DNA of 64,000 nucleotides. Origin: CAVUPF01 sp963803755 (GTDB lineage: Bacteria > Actinomycetota > Thermoleophilia > Solirubrobacterales > 70-9). Every line of letters starts with the position of its first letter. The first letter of the stretch is position 1. This document shows positions 52,577 to 61,375 of the stretch, one piece after another. The notes under the pieces were generated by a model. It searched no databases, was not told the origin of the DNA, and saw only the letters and a program-made list of their open reading frames with translations. Both the position numbers and the translations under genes were made by a program. The DNA is taken from the NCBI GenBank assembly GCA_963803755.1, contig CAWDNP010000010.1, positions 62,001-126,000 of the forward strand, written 5' to 3'.

Positions 52577-53277
52577 CCGGGCGTGAGCGTTTCCCGGGCG
52601 ACGGTCGCGGCGCCGTCGAGGGCGTCCAGCGCCTTGCGGATGGACATCGCCACACAGGTGAAGATCGGGGTCTCGCGCTCGGTGTACTCGCTCGACTCGG
52701 TCGGGCGCAGCTCGTTGACGAGGTCGAGGAACATCCCCGGGTCATCGCCCTCGAAGGCGACGACGAACTCCTGGTCATCGAGGCCGAAGGAGTAGGAGGT
52801 ATTGATTGTGATCTCCGGGTAGCGGCGGCCGACCTCGATGTGGCTTTTCATGATTCGCCCGCGCTCCTCCGCCGCCAGCCCATACCAGCGGCGCTGCTTG
52901 ACCATCGGATAGAGGAAGAGGTACTTGCGCTCGGAGACGCAGATCTCCGGTCGCACCTGCTCATCAGAGTAGGGCGAGCGTTTGGTCATCGAGAGGAACG
53001 AGTGCGGCGTCTCGGCCCATTTGGCAAGGCCGCTCTGGCCGAGCACGACGTGGAAGGTGTGGAGGTCGTCGAGGTTGGGGCTCTGACTGAGCACGAGGAG
53101 GTCGACGTCGCCGCGGGTGCCTATGGTTGAGTAGGCGCGCAGCGAGCGGTCGGTGGCGAAGTCCTCACATGCGGCGAGGAATTCCTGCTTGTCCGCGGCA
53201 CGAAGCTCTTGGTCGCGGCGGCGCCAGGCGGGGTCAATCTTGAAAAACGTGAACTTGGCGAAAGTGCGGTCGGCCAT
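52573..53277 (-). CDS. hemQ: coproheme decarboxylase (HemQ/ChdC), chlorite-dismutase family
   Basis: A 234-residue enzyme of the chlorite dismutase fold that finishes heme b in Gram-positives by decarboxylating coproheme. Family blocks: YLFLYPMVKQRRWYGL with the tyrosine that forms the catalytic radical, then KSHIEVGRRYPEI carrying the heme-ligand histidine, and SFGLDDQEFVVAFEGDDPGMFLDLVNELRPTESSEYTERETPIFTC. ATG 53277 is used; earlier residues in this frame are low-complexity. It is the first gene before the PAS-like protein, overlapping by four bases. Confidence 0.92.
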   Translation of the reverse strand: MADRTFAKFTFFKIDPAWRRRDQELRAADKQEFLAACEDFATDRSLRAYSTIGTRGDVDLLVLSQSPNLDDLHTFHVVLGQSGLAKWAETPHSFLSMTKRSPYSDEQVRPEICVSERKYLFLYPMVKQRRWYGLAAEERGRIMKSHIEVGRRYPEITINTSYSFGLDDQEFVVAFEGDDPGMFLDLVNELRPTESSEYTERETPIFTCVAMSIRKALDALDGAATVARETLTPG

Positions 53278-53281
53278 TGGG

Positions 53282-55324
53282 TTGACGATAGTTGTGGCGG
53301 GACTCGGGTGGGGGTTCCCGCTTAACTTTGTCGGCCGGGCGTGGGCGGCTGGCCGTGAACCTGCTGGCGAAAAAGTACAAGACGCTCCACCTCTCACCCG
53401 AGTCCCGCCTAGGAGAGACAGCCGGGTACTGGCTACGGAAGTCACCGTTGCTCTGCTGCCTCGTGGGACTGGGGTGGAGGGGCTTGCGAGGGTTCGGGGG
53501 GTTTCGCCGGGATTGTTGAATGCTGGGCTGGGGAGCGTGCCGGTGGAGCAGACCTATTTGGACATCACGCAGGGGGACCGGGTCTTCGATTCGCTCTATG
53601 GGGCTGGGCTGCCGGCGTTGAGGGTGGCTCGTAATCGCGTGGCGGGGTGGAGGGGCGTTGTGGGTCGGGCCAACTCCGCTCCTGCCGAAATCGTTCCCGG
53701 GCTGCTGGCTTCGGCGCTGAGTCGTGCGGGCATTCCGTTTGTGGCGGGTCCCACCCTGGGAGCTCCTGCGTTGCTGGCGGCCGATCGTCGGGGGCGGCTC
53801 GATCGCGCTGCTTGCCGGGTGCGGTTGGGGGGTGAAACGTCTTGCGCTGCTTCGGCGGTTCATCGGCGGTCAGCTGTCCCCGCCCCACCGAAGAGGTTGG
53901 GCGGGACTGCCCAACCGCGTCCGACCCAAACCGTCGAAGTCCGTAGCGCCTCCCTTCGCCAGCTCGCGTCCCTGGTCGAGCGGCTGCATGGCAACGATCT
54001 CCTCATCGCCATCGAGAGACCGCCTCCGGCCAACGACAGGGCCTTGACGATCGGGATCGCCGGGCGGGGGTTCGACGGCAACCTCACATCCGACAGCACC
54101 CGGATGGACGGGTACGTGCTCTCAACCGACATTGCGCCGACGATTTTGCAGCGCTTTGGCGTTGCCGTTCCTTCGCAGATGTCGGGGCAGCCGATTCGAT
54201 CGGAGGGGTCCGTCGATCCGGGAGCGGTCGTGTCGCTCGGGAGCCGGTTGGCGATCATCTCGGGAAGGCGGGGACCGGTGATCGGGGTCGGCCTCGCCGT
54301 TTGGCTCCTCGCGCTTGCCTTGGCGGTCGCTGCTACGCGGGGACGCGCCGCGCGAACGGGGGTCCGGATAGTCGGGCTCGGCGTCGTCTACCTGCCGCTG
54401 GTGCTGCTGGCTGGTGCGGCGCTGGAAGGGAGCCAGTCGGTTGAACAGCTGCTGGTGATCCTCGGAGCGCCTCTGCTGGCGGCGCTGACACTCCTCGCTT
54501 TGGGTGGCTACCGGGCGCTTGCGGTCGCCTCCGGGCTGACCGTAATCGCCTGCGCGATCGACATGATCGCCGGCTCGCCGCTCACCTCCCTCTCGCTGCT
54601 GGGGCCGAACCCGGGGCTCGGGGTGCGGTTTTACGGGATCGGCAACGAGCTCGAGTCGCTGCTGGCGGTGTTGATCGTCGCCGGGACCGGGGCGGGGCTG
54701 GCCGGGTTCGCGCCGCGGCTCTCGCCCCGGAGGTGCGCCGCCTGGTTCCTCGCGATCGGACTGCCCCTTGCCGCCGTCTTCGCCGTCGGGCAGTTCGGCG
54801 CCGACGTGGGCGCTGCGATCGTCTTTCCGGTCGGCGCAGCGGCAGCAGCAGCGGCGATCGCCGCACGCCGCCGCCGCACCATGCTGCTCGTCGTCGCGGC
54901 GCCCTTGGTGGCGGTGGTGCTGCTGGCGCTCTCCGATCTCGCCTCCGGTGCCAACGCTCACTTCACCCGCTCGATCCTCGATGCCAGCGGTCTCGGCGAC
55001 CTCGCCAAGGTCGCTCAGCGCCGCCTCCTGCTCTCCGCCCGTAGCTTCATCCGGCCGATCGTCTTCGTCTTCTTGCCGCTGATCGCCGCCATCGTGGTCT
55101 TGGCGGTGCTGCGACGCGACCGGCTGCACGATTGGCTTCGCGGCCGTCCGGCGATGCGCGCCGGGCTGATCGGCGCCCTCGTGGCGACCGTGGTGGGAAC
55201 ACTCGCCAACGACTCCGGCGCGCTCCTGTTGGAGATCGGCGGTGCCTACCTGCTGGTTTTCGTGGGATACGTGTGGGCCGAAGGCTCCCAGCGGGGCGGG
55301 GCCCGCTCGATCGACTACCCTTAA
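53282..55324 (+). CDS. polytopic membrane protein with phosphoesterase-like ectodomain
   Basis: About 680 residues. Residues ~1-350 form an exported domain: VTVALLPRGTGVEG, TYLDITQGDRVFDSLY, LIAIERPPPANDRALTIGIAGRGFDG and STDIAPTILQRFGVAVPSQMSGQPI, the last resembling the C-terminal end of sulfatase/phosphodiesterase-type enzymes, but no catalytic metal motif was found. The rest is about ten membrane helices. The start is uncertain: TTG 53282 gives a weak signal-like segment that lies inside a 15-bp inverted repeat pair. It is followed by the GT4 fusion gene seven bases later, so a role in envelope glycolipid assembly is plausible. Confidence 0.7.
   Translation: MTIVVAGLGWGFPLNFVGRAWAAGREPAGEKVQDAPPLTRVPPRRDSRVLATEVTVALLPRGTGVEGLARVRGVSPGLLNAGLGSVPVEQTYLDITQGDRVFDSLYGAGLPALRVARNRVAGWRGVVGRANSAPAEIVPGLLASALSRAGIPFVAGPTLGAPALLAADRRGRLDRAACRVRLGGETSCAASAVHRRSAVPAPPKRLGGTAQPRPTQTVEVRSASLRQLASLVERLHGNDLLIAIERPPPANDRALTIGIAGRGFDGNLTSDSTRMDGYVLSTDIAPTILQRFGVAVPSQMSGQPIRSEGSVDPGAVVSLGSRLAIISGRRGPVIGVGLAVWLLALALAVAATRGRAARTGVRIVGLGVVYLPLVLLAGAALEGSQSVEQLLVILGAPLLAALTLLALGGYRALAVASGLTVIACAIDMIAGSPLTSLSLLGPNPGLGVRFYGIGNELESLLAVLIVAGTGAGLAGFAPRLSPRRCAAWFLAIGLPLAAVFAVGQFGADVGAAIVFPVGAAAAAAAIAARRRRTMLLVVAAPLVAVVLLALSDLASGANAHFTRSILDASGLGDLAKVAQRRLLLSARSFIRPIVFVFLPLIAAIVVLAVLRRDRLHDWLRGRPAMRAGLIGALVATVVGTLANDSGALLLEIGGAYLLVFVGYVWAEGSQRGGARSIDYP
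53296..53409. repeat. 15-bp inverted repeat pair
   Basis: GGCGGGACTCGGGTG at 53296-53310 is exactly complementary to CACCCGAGTCCCGCC at 53395-53409, with 84 bases between. It starts 19 bases upstream of the hemQ start and covers the presumed signal-peptide region of the membrane protein. No target duplication was seen, so it could be a small insertion, a hairpin in the 5' leader or a divergent regulator site. Confidence 0.6.
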
Positions 55325-55330
55325 CCCTCC

Positions 55331-57652
55331 GTGCGAATAGCTCTCGTCTCGCCATATTCCTGGACCTACCAGGGCGGCGTAAACCGGCACGTGGAGGCGC
55401 TTGCCGAGGAGTTCCTCGGCCGCGGCCACCATGTCCGCGTGCTTGCTCCGTTTGACCCTCCCGGTCGGCTCAGTCGCGTGACGCACCGGGCCCACGCCGA
55501 GCCGCGTGAGACGCCCGACTACTTCATTCCCCTTGGCCGCTCGATCGGGGTCGCCTCCAACGGCGCGATCTCCAACCTTGCTGCCTTCCCGGCCGGGGGC
55601 GTCCTCGCTCCTCGTCGCGAGCTTCGCCAGGGCGGCTTCGACGTGGTCCACGTCCACGAGCCGGTGGTGCCGCTGGTCGGCTGGAACGCGACGCTCGGCG
55701 CCCGCACGCCGGTCGTCGGCACCTTCCACGCCTACTCGACCAAGGCGCTCCCCAACCACATCGCGACGGCTTTCGGCGCTCGGCGCGTCTTCAACCGGCT
55801 CTCCGCCCGAATCGCGGTCTCCGAGGCCGCCGCCTGGACCGGGCGGCGCTGGTTTGGTGGTGATTACGAGATCGTCCCCAACGGCGTCGATGTCGACGCC
55901 GCCCCCAGCGAGCCGACGCCGGCCAGCGAGGAGCTGCGGGTGCTGTTCGTCGGTCGTCCCGAGGAGCGCAAGGGGTTGCCGATTCTGCTCGCCGCGTTCG
56001 GCGCCCTGGTCGAGCACGTGCCCTGCCGCCTCACCGTGGTCGGGGCCGAGCGCGACGATGTCCTTCGCTATCTGGCCGACCCCGAGCTGATGCGCTGGAT
56101 CGACGTCGACGGGCGCGTCTCCGGTGCGGACCTGTGGCGCTCCCTGCGAGAGGCCGACGTCCTCTGCGCGCCGTCGCTCTCTGGCGAGAGCTTCGGCATG
56201 GTCCTGACCGAGGCCTTCGCCGCTGGCACGCCGGTGATCGCCTCTGAGATCGCCGGCTACAGCGATGTAGTCACCGACGGGGTCGACGGGATCCTCGTTC
56301 CGCCTGCCGATCCCCAGCGCCTCGCCGAGGAGCTTCAGCGCGTCCACCACGAGCCCGAGCGCCTGCGGGTGATGGGTGAGGCGGCGAAGCGCAGCGCCCA
56401 GCGCTACGCCTGGCCGCGGGTGGCCGACCGGGTGTCGGAGATCTATGAGCGGGCGATCGAAGCTCCCCAGCCGCAGAGCACCACAGAGCGGGTCGCGCAA
56501 TGGGCCGGCATCCGGCCCGCCGACGGCGGGCCGCGCCGCCGCCCGGAGCGCCTGCCCTCGCTCGACCCGGCGCCGGTGCAGCGGGGAAGCCGGCGCCGCC
56601 GCGTGGCGCGCCGCGCCGGGCTGGGTGTGGCCGGGGCGCTTGGGATCGGGCTGACGGCGCTGGCGGCGCAGAAGATCGGCGTCGATAACGTGGTCGAAAG
56701 CATCGTCCGCTCCAACCTCACCCTGGTGCTTCTCGCCTGCGGGCTGATGGCGCTCTCGCTCTTTGTCCGCGCCGCATCCTGGTACTGGATCGTGGGGGCG
56801 GCGCTACCGAACCGACACGTCCGCCGCCGCGACGTCACCGCGGCGACGATGATCGGCGTGCTGATGTCGGCGACGCTGCCCGCGCGCCTCGGCGAGCCGG
56901 CGCGCGCCGTGTCCCTTGCCCGTCGCACCGGCCGGATGCGGGAGACGTTCCCGGTCCTGCTCGGGACGCTGGTCTCCCAGACGATGCTCAACCTCCTCGC
57001 CTTGGTCTTGCTCGGGGTGGTCATCGTCTCGACCACGCCGCTCTTTCACTCCAGCACTCAGGCGCTCTTTGCCTTCAGCCTGATTCCGCTGCTCCTGCTC
57101 GTCGTCGTGCTGTTCGCGCCGGTGCTGATGCGCCGCAACGGAAACGGCCGCCTGGCGCGGCTCGGCGCGGCGCTGCACGGGGCTCTGGTTCAGGTGCGGG
57201 CGGGGCTCGCCATCTTCCGCGAGCCGCGCCGCGGCATCGCCGCCTCGGTGGCTCAGCTTTGCGCCTGGGCGATCCAGCTTTCGGCCTGCTGGGCGCTGCT
57301 CTACGCCCTCGGCCTCAACGGCCAGGCGGGGATCGGCGCCGCCGCCGCAGTCCTCTTCGCCGTCAACGTCACTGCGGTCGTGCCGGCGACGCCGGCTAAC
57401 ATCGGCGTCTTCCAGCTCGCCGTGATCAGCGTCCTGCACACCGGTTTCGGGGTAGGCACCGCCGACGCCCTCGCCTACGGCGTGATCCTTCAAGCGGTTG
57501 AGATCGCCACTGCGGTCACCCTCGGGCTGCCGGCCCTTGTCCGGGAGGGCTTAACCTGGAGCGACCTACGCGTACAGGCTCTATCTGCGGCCCCGGTCCG
57601 CCTCCAGCCCCACCCCTCCCAGCGCGACAGCGGCGAACGTATCGGCGTCTAA
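55331..57652 (+). CDS. family 4 glycosyltransferase fused to an LPG-synthase/YbhN-type membrane domain
   Basis: A 773-residue fusion. Residues 1-375 form a GT-B glycosyltransferase like the actinobacterial PimA/PimB-type mannosyltransferases: LVSPYSWTYQGGVNRHVEALAEEF, VVHVHEPVVPLVGWN, IVPNGVDVDA, LFVGRPEERKGL and SLSGESFGMVLTEAFAAGTPVIASEIAGYSDVV (nucleotide-sugar E-x7-E). After an Arg/Pro-rich linker, about 430-745 has eight membrane helices with the UPF0104/LPG_synthase_TM pattern (ATLPARLGEPARAVSLARRTG, VVPATPANIGVFQLAV). The fusion would couple sugar addition to membrane transfer of a lipid carrier. GTG 55331 starts it. Confidence 0.88.
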   Translation: MRIALVSPYSWTYQGGVNRHVEALAEEFLGRGHHVRVLAPFDPPGRLSRVTHRAHAEPRETPDYFIPLGRSIGVASNGAISNLAAFPAGGVLAPRRELRQGGFDVVHVHEPVVPLVGWNATLGARTPVVGTFHAYSTKALPNHIATAFGARRVFNRLSARIAVSEAAAWTGRRWFGGDYEIVPNGVDVDAAPSEPTPASEELRVLFVGRPEERKGLPILLAAFGALVEHVPCRLTVVGAERDDVLRYLADPELMRWIDVDGRVSGADLWRSLREADVLCAPSLSGESFGMVLTEAFAAGTPVIASEIAGYSDVVTDGVDGILVPPADPQRLAEELQRVHHEPERLRVMGEAAKRSAQRYAWPRVADRVSEIYERAIEAPQPQSTTERVAQWAGIRPADGGPRRRPERLPSLDPAPVQRGSRRRRVARRAGLGVAGALGIGLTALAAQKIGVDNVVESIVRSNLTLVLLACGLMALSLFVRAASWYWIVGAALPNRHVRRRDVTAATMIGVLMSATLPARLGEPARAVSLARRTGRMRETFPVLLGTLVSQTMLNLLALVLLGVVIVSTTPLFHSSTQALFAFSLIPLLLLVVVLFAPVLMRRNGNGRLARLGAALHGALVQVRAGLAIFREPRRGIAASVAQLCAWAIQLSACWALLYALGLNGQAGIGAAAAVLFAVNVTAVVPATPANIGVFQLAVISVLHTGFGVGTADALAYGVILQAVEIATAVTLGLPALVREGLTWSDLRVQALSAAPVRLQPHPSQRDSGERIGV

Positions 57653-57697
57653 GCGCCTCTCCGGTAGGTGGCGAAGAAGGCCCCGCGGGCCGAGCGC

Positions 57698-60600
57698 TCA
57701 GCTGCTGAGCACGTCAGCCGGTTCTGCCTCGGGCGGCAGCTCGCCGCCGCGGTCGGTGCCGGCGATCAGCTCGTCGGGGGCTCTGTCCTTGGGGATGAAG
57801 CCAGACTTCATGCCGAAGTAGACGGCCTGTGGGTGGTGGGCGATGATCGCCACCGTCGACTGCTCTGGCGTCACGGCGTAGCCGCCAGAGAGGGTCATGC
57901 CGATCTCCTCCAGGCCGAGCAGGCGCCAGACTTTCTCGTGCTCGGACTGCTCCGGACAGGCCGGGTAGCCCCAGGAGTAGCGGCGCCCCTGGTCCAATGC
58001 GATGCCGAGCTCGCGCCGCACCTCAGAGTGAAGCCACTCGGCCAGGCCCTCCGCGGACTGCACGCCGAGGCCGTGGACATAGAGCTGCTCAGCGAACTCG
58101 CCTTCGCGCTCCAGCCGCTCGATCAGCTTGGTCACCTCGGGGCCGACCGTCACCCCCTGCAGCGCCACGACGTCGCGCTCGCCCGACTCCAGCGGGCGGA
58201 AGAAGTCAGCGAGGCAGATGCGGTCGTGCTTTGGCTGGCGGGGGAAGACGAGGCGCTCCAGCTCGCGTTCGGGGGACTCGGGGTCAAAGACCACCAGCTC
58301 GTTGCCGTCCGCGTTGCAGGGGAAGTAGCCGATCCGCGCGCGGGGATGGAGGTAGCCCTGCTCGCGCCACATCCGCTCCAGCCGCGGCGCGAAGCCCTCC
58401 TCCCCGTCGGTGCCCTCGACCAGCTCGCGCCAGGCCTCGCCCTTCACACCCCGCCCGCCCCAGTGCAGCTTGAAGAGCACATGGCGGTCGAGGTAGGGGA
58501 AGACCTCGTCGAGGTCGACGTCGACGTCGCGCACGCCCCAGAAGGGCGGCTCGGGAATCGGCGCGTCGGCGCGGGCGGCGGAGCGGACGCTGTCGTCGGT
58601 GCTCGGCGGCGCGTCGTCGGGCTCGACGACCTTCTCGCGTAGCTGCTTTGCCTCGGAGCGGATCCGCTCGACCAGCGCCTCGCGCGCTGGCGCGTCGATC
58701 AGGGCGTCCATCGTGTCGAGTCCCTGGAAGGCGTCCTTGCAGTAAAAGACGCCCGGCTCATAGACCTCCTCGGACTCCTTGCCCTTCGGGTAGAGGGTGC
58801 GCCGGCTGAAGTCGCGGTTGATCGCGGCCCCGCCGATCAGCACGGGGAACTCAAGGCCGCGTTGGTGCAGCTCCTGCACGCAGATCGGCATCTGCTTGGA
58901 AGTGGAGACGAGCAGCGCTGAGAGCCCGATCGCGTCGGCGTCGTTTTCGACCGCGGCCTCGATGATCGCCTCGACCGGGACCTGCTTGCCGAGGTCGATC
59001 ACGGTGTAGCCGTTGTTGGTGAGGATCGTGTTGACCAGCGACTTGCCGATGTCGTGCACATCGCCGAACACGGTGGCGATCACCATCTTGCCCTTGGTGT
59101 GTCCCTCGATCCGGTCCAGGTAGTTCTCCAGCTGCGCGACGGCGCGCTTCATCACTTCGGCCGACTGCAGGACGAAGGGCAGGATCAGCTCACCGGCGCC
59201 GAACTTGTCGCCGACCTCCTTCATCGCCGGCAGCAGCACCTCGTTCAGGGTCGGGACGGCGCCGATCTTCTCCACCGAGCGGTCGATCCACGCCTCGACA
59301 CCCTCTTTCTTACGGCGCAGGATGTGCCAGTGCAGGGCTTCCTCGGGCTCCATCCCATCGGTCGGGTCGGCCGCCTCCTCGGCCGCCTCCTCTCCCTGTG
59401 ACTCGAAGTGGGCGATGAAGCGCTCCAGCGCGTCCTCGCGCCGGTTGAAGATGAGGTCGTCGGTCAGCTCGCGCTCGTCGTCGGGGATCTCCCCGTAGGG
59501 GGTGATGTGGTTGGGGTTGACCATCGCCAGGTCCAGGCCGGCCTCGACGCAGTGGTGCAGGAAGACCGAGTTAAGGACGGCACGCGGCCGCGGCGATACC
59601 CCAAAGGAGACATTGGAGACTCCGAGCGAGGTCTTCACGCCGGGGATCTCGGCCTTGATCCGGCGAATCCCCTCGATCGTCTCGACCGCGGAGGGCTTCC
59701 ACTCCGCCTCGCCGGTGGTCAGGGTGAAGGTGAGCGCGTCGAAGATCAGCGCCTCGGGGTCGAGGCCGTGCTCGGTGCAGGCGATGTCGCGGATCCGCGT
59801 CGCGATCTCCACCTTGCGATCTGCCGTCTTTGCCATCCCCACCTCATCGATCGTCAGCGCGATTAGCGCCGCGCCGTGCGCCTTGGCCAGGGGCACGACG
59901 ATGTCGGCCTTCTCGCGGCCCGCCTCGAGGTTGATCGAGTTGACGATCGCCCGCCCGGGGATCTGTTCCAGCGCCGCGCGGATCACCTCCGGCTCGGTCG
60001 AGTCGACCTGGATCGGTGCCGGCTGGGTCAGCGAGATGCGCTTGATTACGGCGGCCATCTGCGCGTCCTCATCGGAGCGCTCGGTTAGCGCCACGCAGAC
60101 GTCGAGCACGTGGGCGCCGCCGTTTACCTGGTCCTCGGCGACCTGGACGAGGCCGTCGTAGTCCTCGGCAAGCAGCAGTTCCTTCGCCCGGCGCGAGCCC
60201 TGTGAGTTGACCCGCTCGCCGACCAGGGTCGGGCGTGGCTCCTGGACCAGCGGAGTTGAGGTCATCATCGAGGAGATCTGGGGTGGGCCCGGCGCGGGGC
60301 GCTCGCCCGGCACGCGGTCCCTCACCCGCTCGTGGATCGCGGCGATGTGAGCGGGCGTCGTCCCGCAGCAGCCGCCGACGATGCCAACGCCGTAGCGCTC
60401 GACGAACTCACCCAGCGTCGCCGCCAGCGGCTCGGGCTCTTCGGGGAAGATCGTCTCGCCGTCGGGTCCCTGGAGGGGAAGGCCGGCGTTGGGTATGCAG
60501 TGGAGTGGCAGCGGGCTGTTCTCGCCCAGGTAGCGGATCGCGTCGCGCATGTCCTCCGGTCCGGTCGAGCAATTGAGCCCGAGCACGTCGACCTCGAGTG

Positions 60601-61243
60601 CGGCCAGCGTGGTCAGCACCGCCTGGATGTCGGTGCCGAGCAGCATCTTGCCGCCCTGGGGCAGGAGGGAGACGCTGGCCTGGATCGGCAGCCTGCGAGC
60701 GCTCGCCGCGAAGGCCTCGCGGGCGCCAAGGACCGCTGCCTTGACCTCGAGGATGTCCTGCGCTGTCTCGATGATGATCAGGTCAGCGCCGCCCTCGATA
60801 AGGCCCATCGCCTGCTCGGCGAAGACCTCGACCAGCTTGGCGAAGGAAATGTCGCCCAGGGTTGGGTCGGTGGAGGCGGGCAGGAACCCGGTCGGCCCGA
60901 TCGAGCCGGCGACGAAGCGCACATCTCCCGCCGCCTTACGGGCGATCTGCGCCGCCTTGGTGTTGATCTCCAGGGTGTGCTCGCCAAGCCCCCACTCGTC
61001 GAGCTTCAGCCGCGAGCCCTGGAAGGTGTCGGTCTCGATGACCTCGGCCCCGGCATCGAGCATCGAGGTGTGGAGGCCCTCGATCACATCGGGGCGGTTG
61101 AGCACCAGCGCCTCATGGCATTTGCCCGCGAGCCCGCCGTAGTCGGCCTGGGTCAGGTCGAACTGCTCCAGGGTCGCGCCCATGCCGCCGTCGAAGACGA
61201 CGACGCGCTCCCGGATTGCGGCTAGGTAATCACGATCTGGCAT
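57698..61243 (-). CDS. metH: cobalamin-dependent methionine synthase
   Basis: A 1181-residue methionine synthase. Homocysteine domain ~1-310 with zinc cysteines in LGLNCSTGPEDM (about 227) and VGGCCGTTPAHI (about 291); folate domain ~325-600 with VGERVNSQGSRRAKEL and GVSNVSFGVSP; cobalamin domain ~640-880 with the axial-histidine motif DVHDIGKSLVNTI (about 730) and IGLSALLVSTSKQMP; C-terminal activation domain with YSWGYPACPEQSEHEKVWRLLG. Full length and free of indels. Its short leader carries a SAM riboswitch. Confidence 0.97.
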   Translation of the reverse strand: MPDRDYLAAIRERVVVFDGGMGATLEQFDLTQADYGGLAGKCHEALVLNRPDVIEGLHTSMLDAGAEVIETDTFQGSRLKLDEWGLGEHTLEINTKAAQIARKAAGDVRFVAGSIGPTGFLPASTDPTLGDISFAKLVEVFAEQAMGLIEGGADLIIIETAQDILEVKAAVLGAREAFAASARRLPIQASVSLLPQGGKMLLGTDIQAVLTTLAALEVDVLGLNCSTGPEDMRDAIRYLGENSPLPLHCIPNAGLPLQGPDGETIFPEEPEPLAATLGEFVERYGVGIVGGCCGTTPAHIAAIHERVRDRVPGERPAPGPPQISSMMTSTPLVQEPRPTLVGERVNSQGSRRAKELLLAEDYDGLVQVAEDQVNGGAHVLDVCVALTERSDEDAQMAAVIKRISLTQPAPIQVDSTEPEVIRAALEQIPGRAIVNSINLEAGREKADIVVPLAKAHGAALIALTIDEVGMAKTADRKVEIATRIRDIACTEHGLDPEALIFDALTFTLTTGEAEWKPSAVETIEGIRRIKAEIPGVKTSLGVSNVSFGVSPRPRAVLNSVFLHHCVEAGLDLAMVNPNHITPYGEIPDDERELTDDLIFNRREDALERFIAHFESQGEEAAEEAADPTDGMEPEEALHWHILRRKKEGVEAWIDRSVEKIGAVPTLNEVLLPAMKEVGDKFGAGELILPFVLQSAEVMKRAVAQLENYLDRIEGHTKGKMVIATVFGDVHDIGKSLVNTILTNNGYTVIDLGKQVPVEAIIEAAVENDADAIGLSALLVSTSKQMPICVQELHQRGLEFPVLIGGAAINRDFSRRTLYPKGKESEEVYEPGVFYCKDAFQGLDTMDALIDAPAREALVERIRSEAKQLREKVVEPDDAPPSTDDSVRSAARADAPIPEPPFWGVRDVDVDLDEVFPYLDRHVLFKLHWGGRGVKGEAWRELVEGTDGEEGFAPRLERMWREQGYLHPRARIGYFPCNADGNELVVFDPESPERELERLVFPRQPKHDRICLADFFRPLESGERDVVALQGVTVGPEVTKLIERLEREGEFAEQLYVHGLGVQSAEGLAEWLHSEVRRELGIALDQGRRYSWGYPACPEQSEHEKVWRLLGLEEIGMTLSGGYAVTPEQSTVAIIAHHPQAVYFGMKSGFIPKDRAPDELIAGTDRGGELPPEAEPADVLSS

Positions 61244-61261
61244 CGGTAAAGACTGTCACCT

Positions 61262-61356
61262 CCATCGACCCCGGCTGTAGCACCGCACCTCGATCCGGAG
61301 ATCTCGGCCGGTTGCTGCGGTGTCTGCGGGCCGGGCCCCTCGACCGCTCTTGATGG
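61262..61356 (-). promoter_or_regulatory. SAM (S-box, SAM-I clan) riboswitch upstream of metH
   Basis: Read on the minus strand the leader contains the S-box core: CATCAAGAG, GGTCGAGGG, GGCCC, then GCAACC and GGTGCGGTGCTAC. The closing stem P1 can form between CCATC (61352-61356) and GATGG (61262-61266), P2 between GCGGT and ACCGC, and the conserved GCAACC and GGTGCTA strands flank P3. The metH Shine-Dalgarno (GGAGG) overlaps the 3' strand of P1, so SAM binding should hide it. That fits feedback on methionine synthesis. The gap from GGAGG to ATG is about 15 bases. Confidence 0.82.
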
Positions 61357-61375
61357 TCTATGAAAGGTAGCGAAG

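Noticed and set aside
54122..56500. A 792-residue open frame on the minus strand
   Set aside because: It is antisense to the membrane protein and glycosyltransferase fusion. Its composition (Arg/Asp/Gly-rich, no domain motif) is that of a shadow of GC-rich codons.
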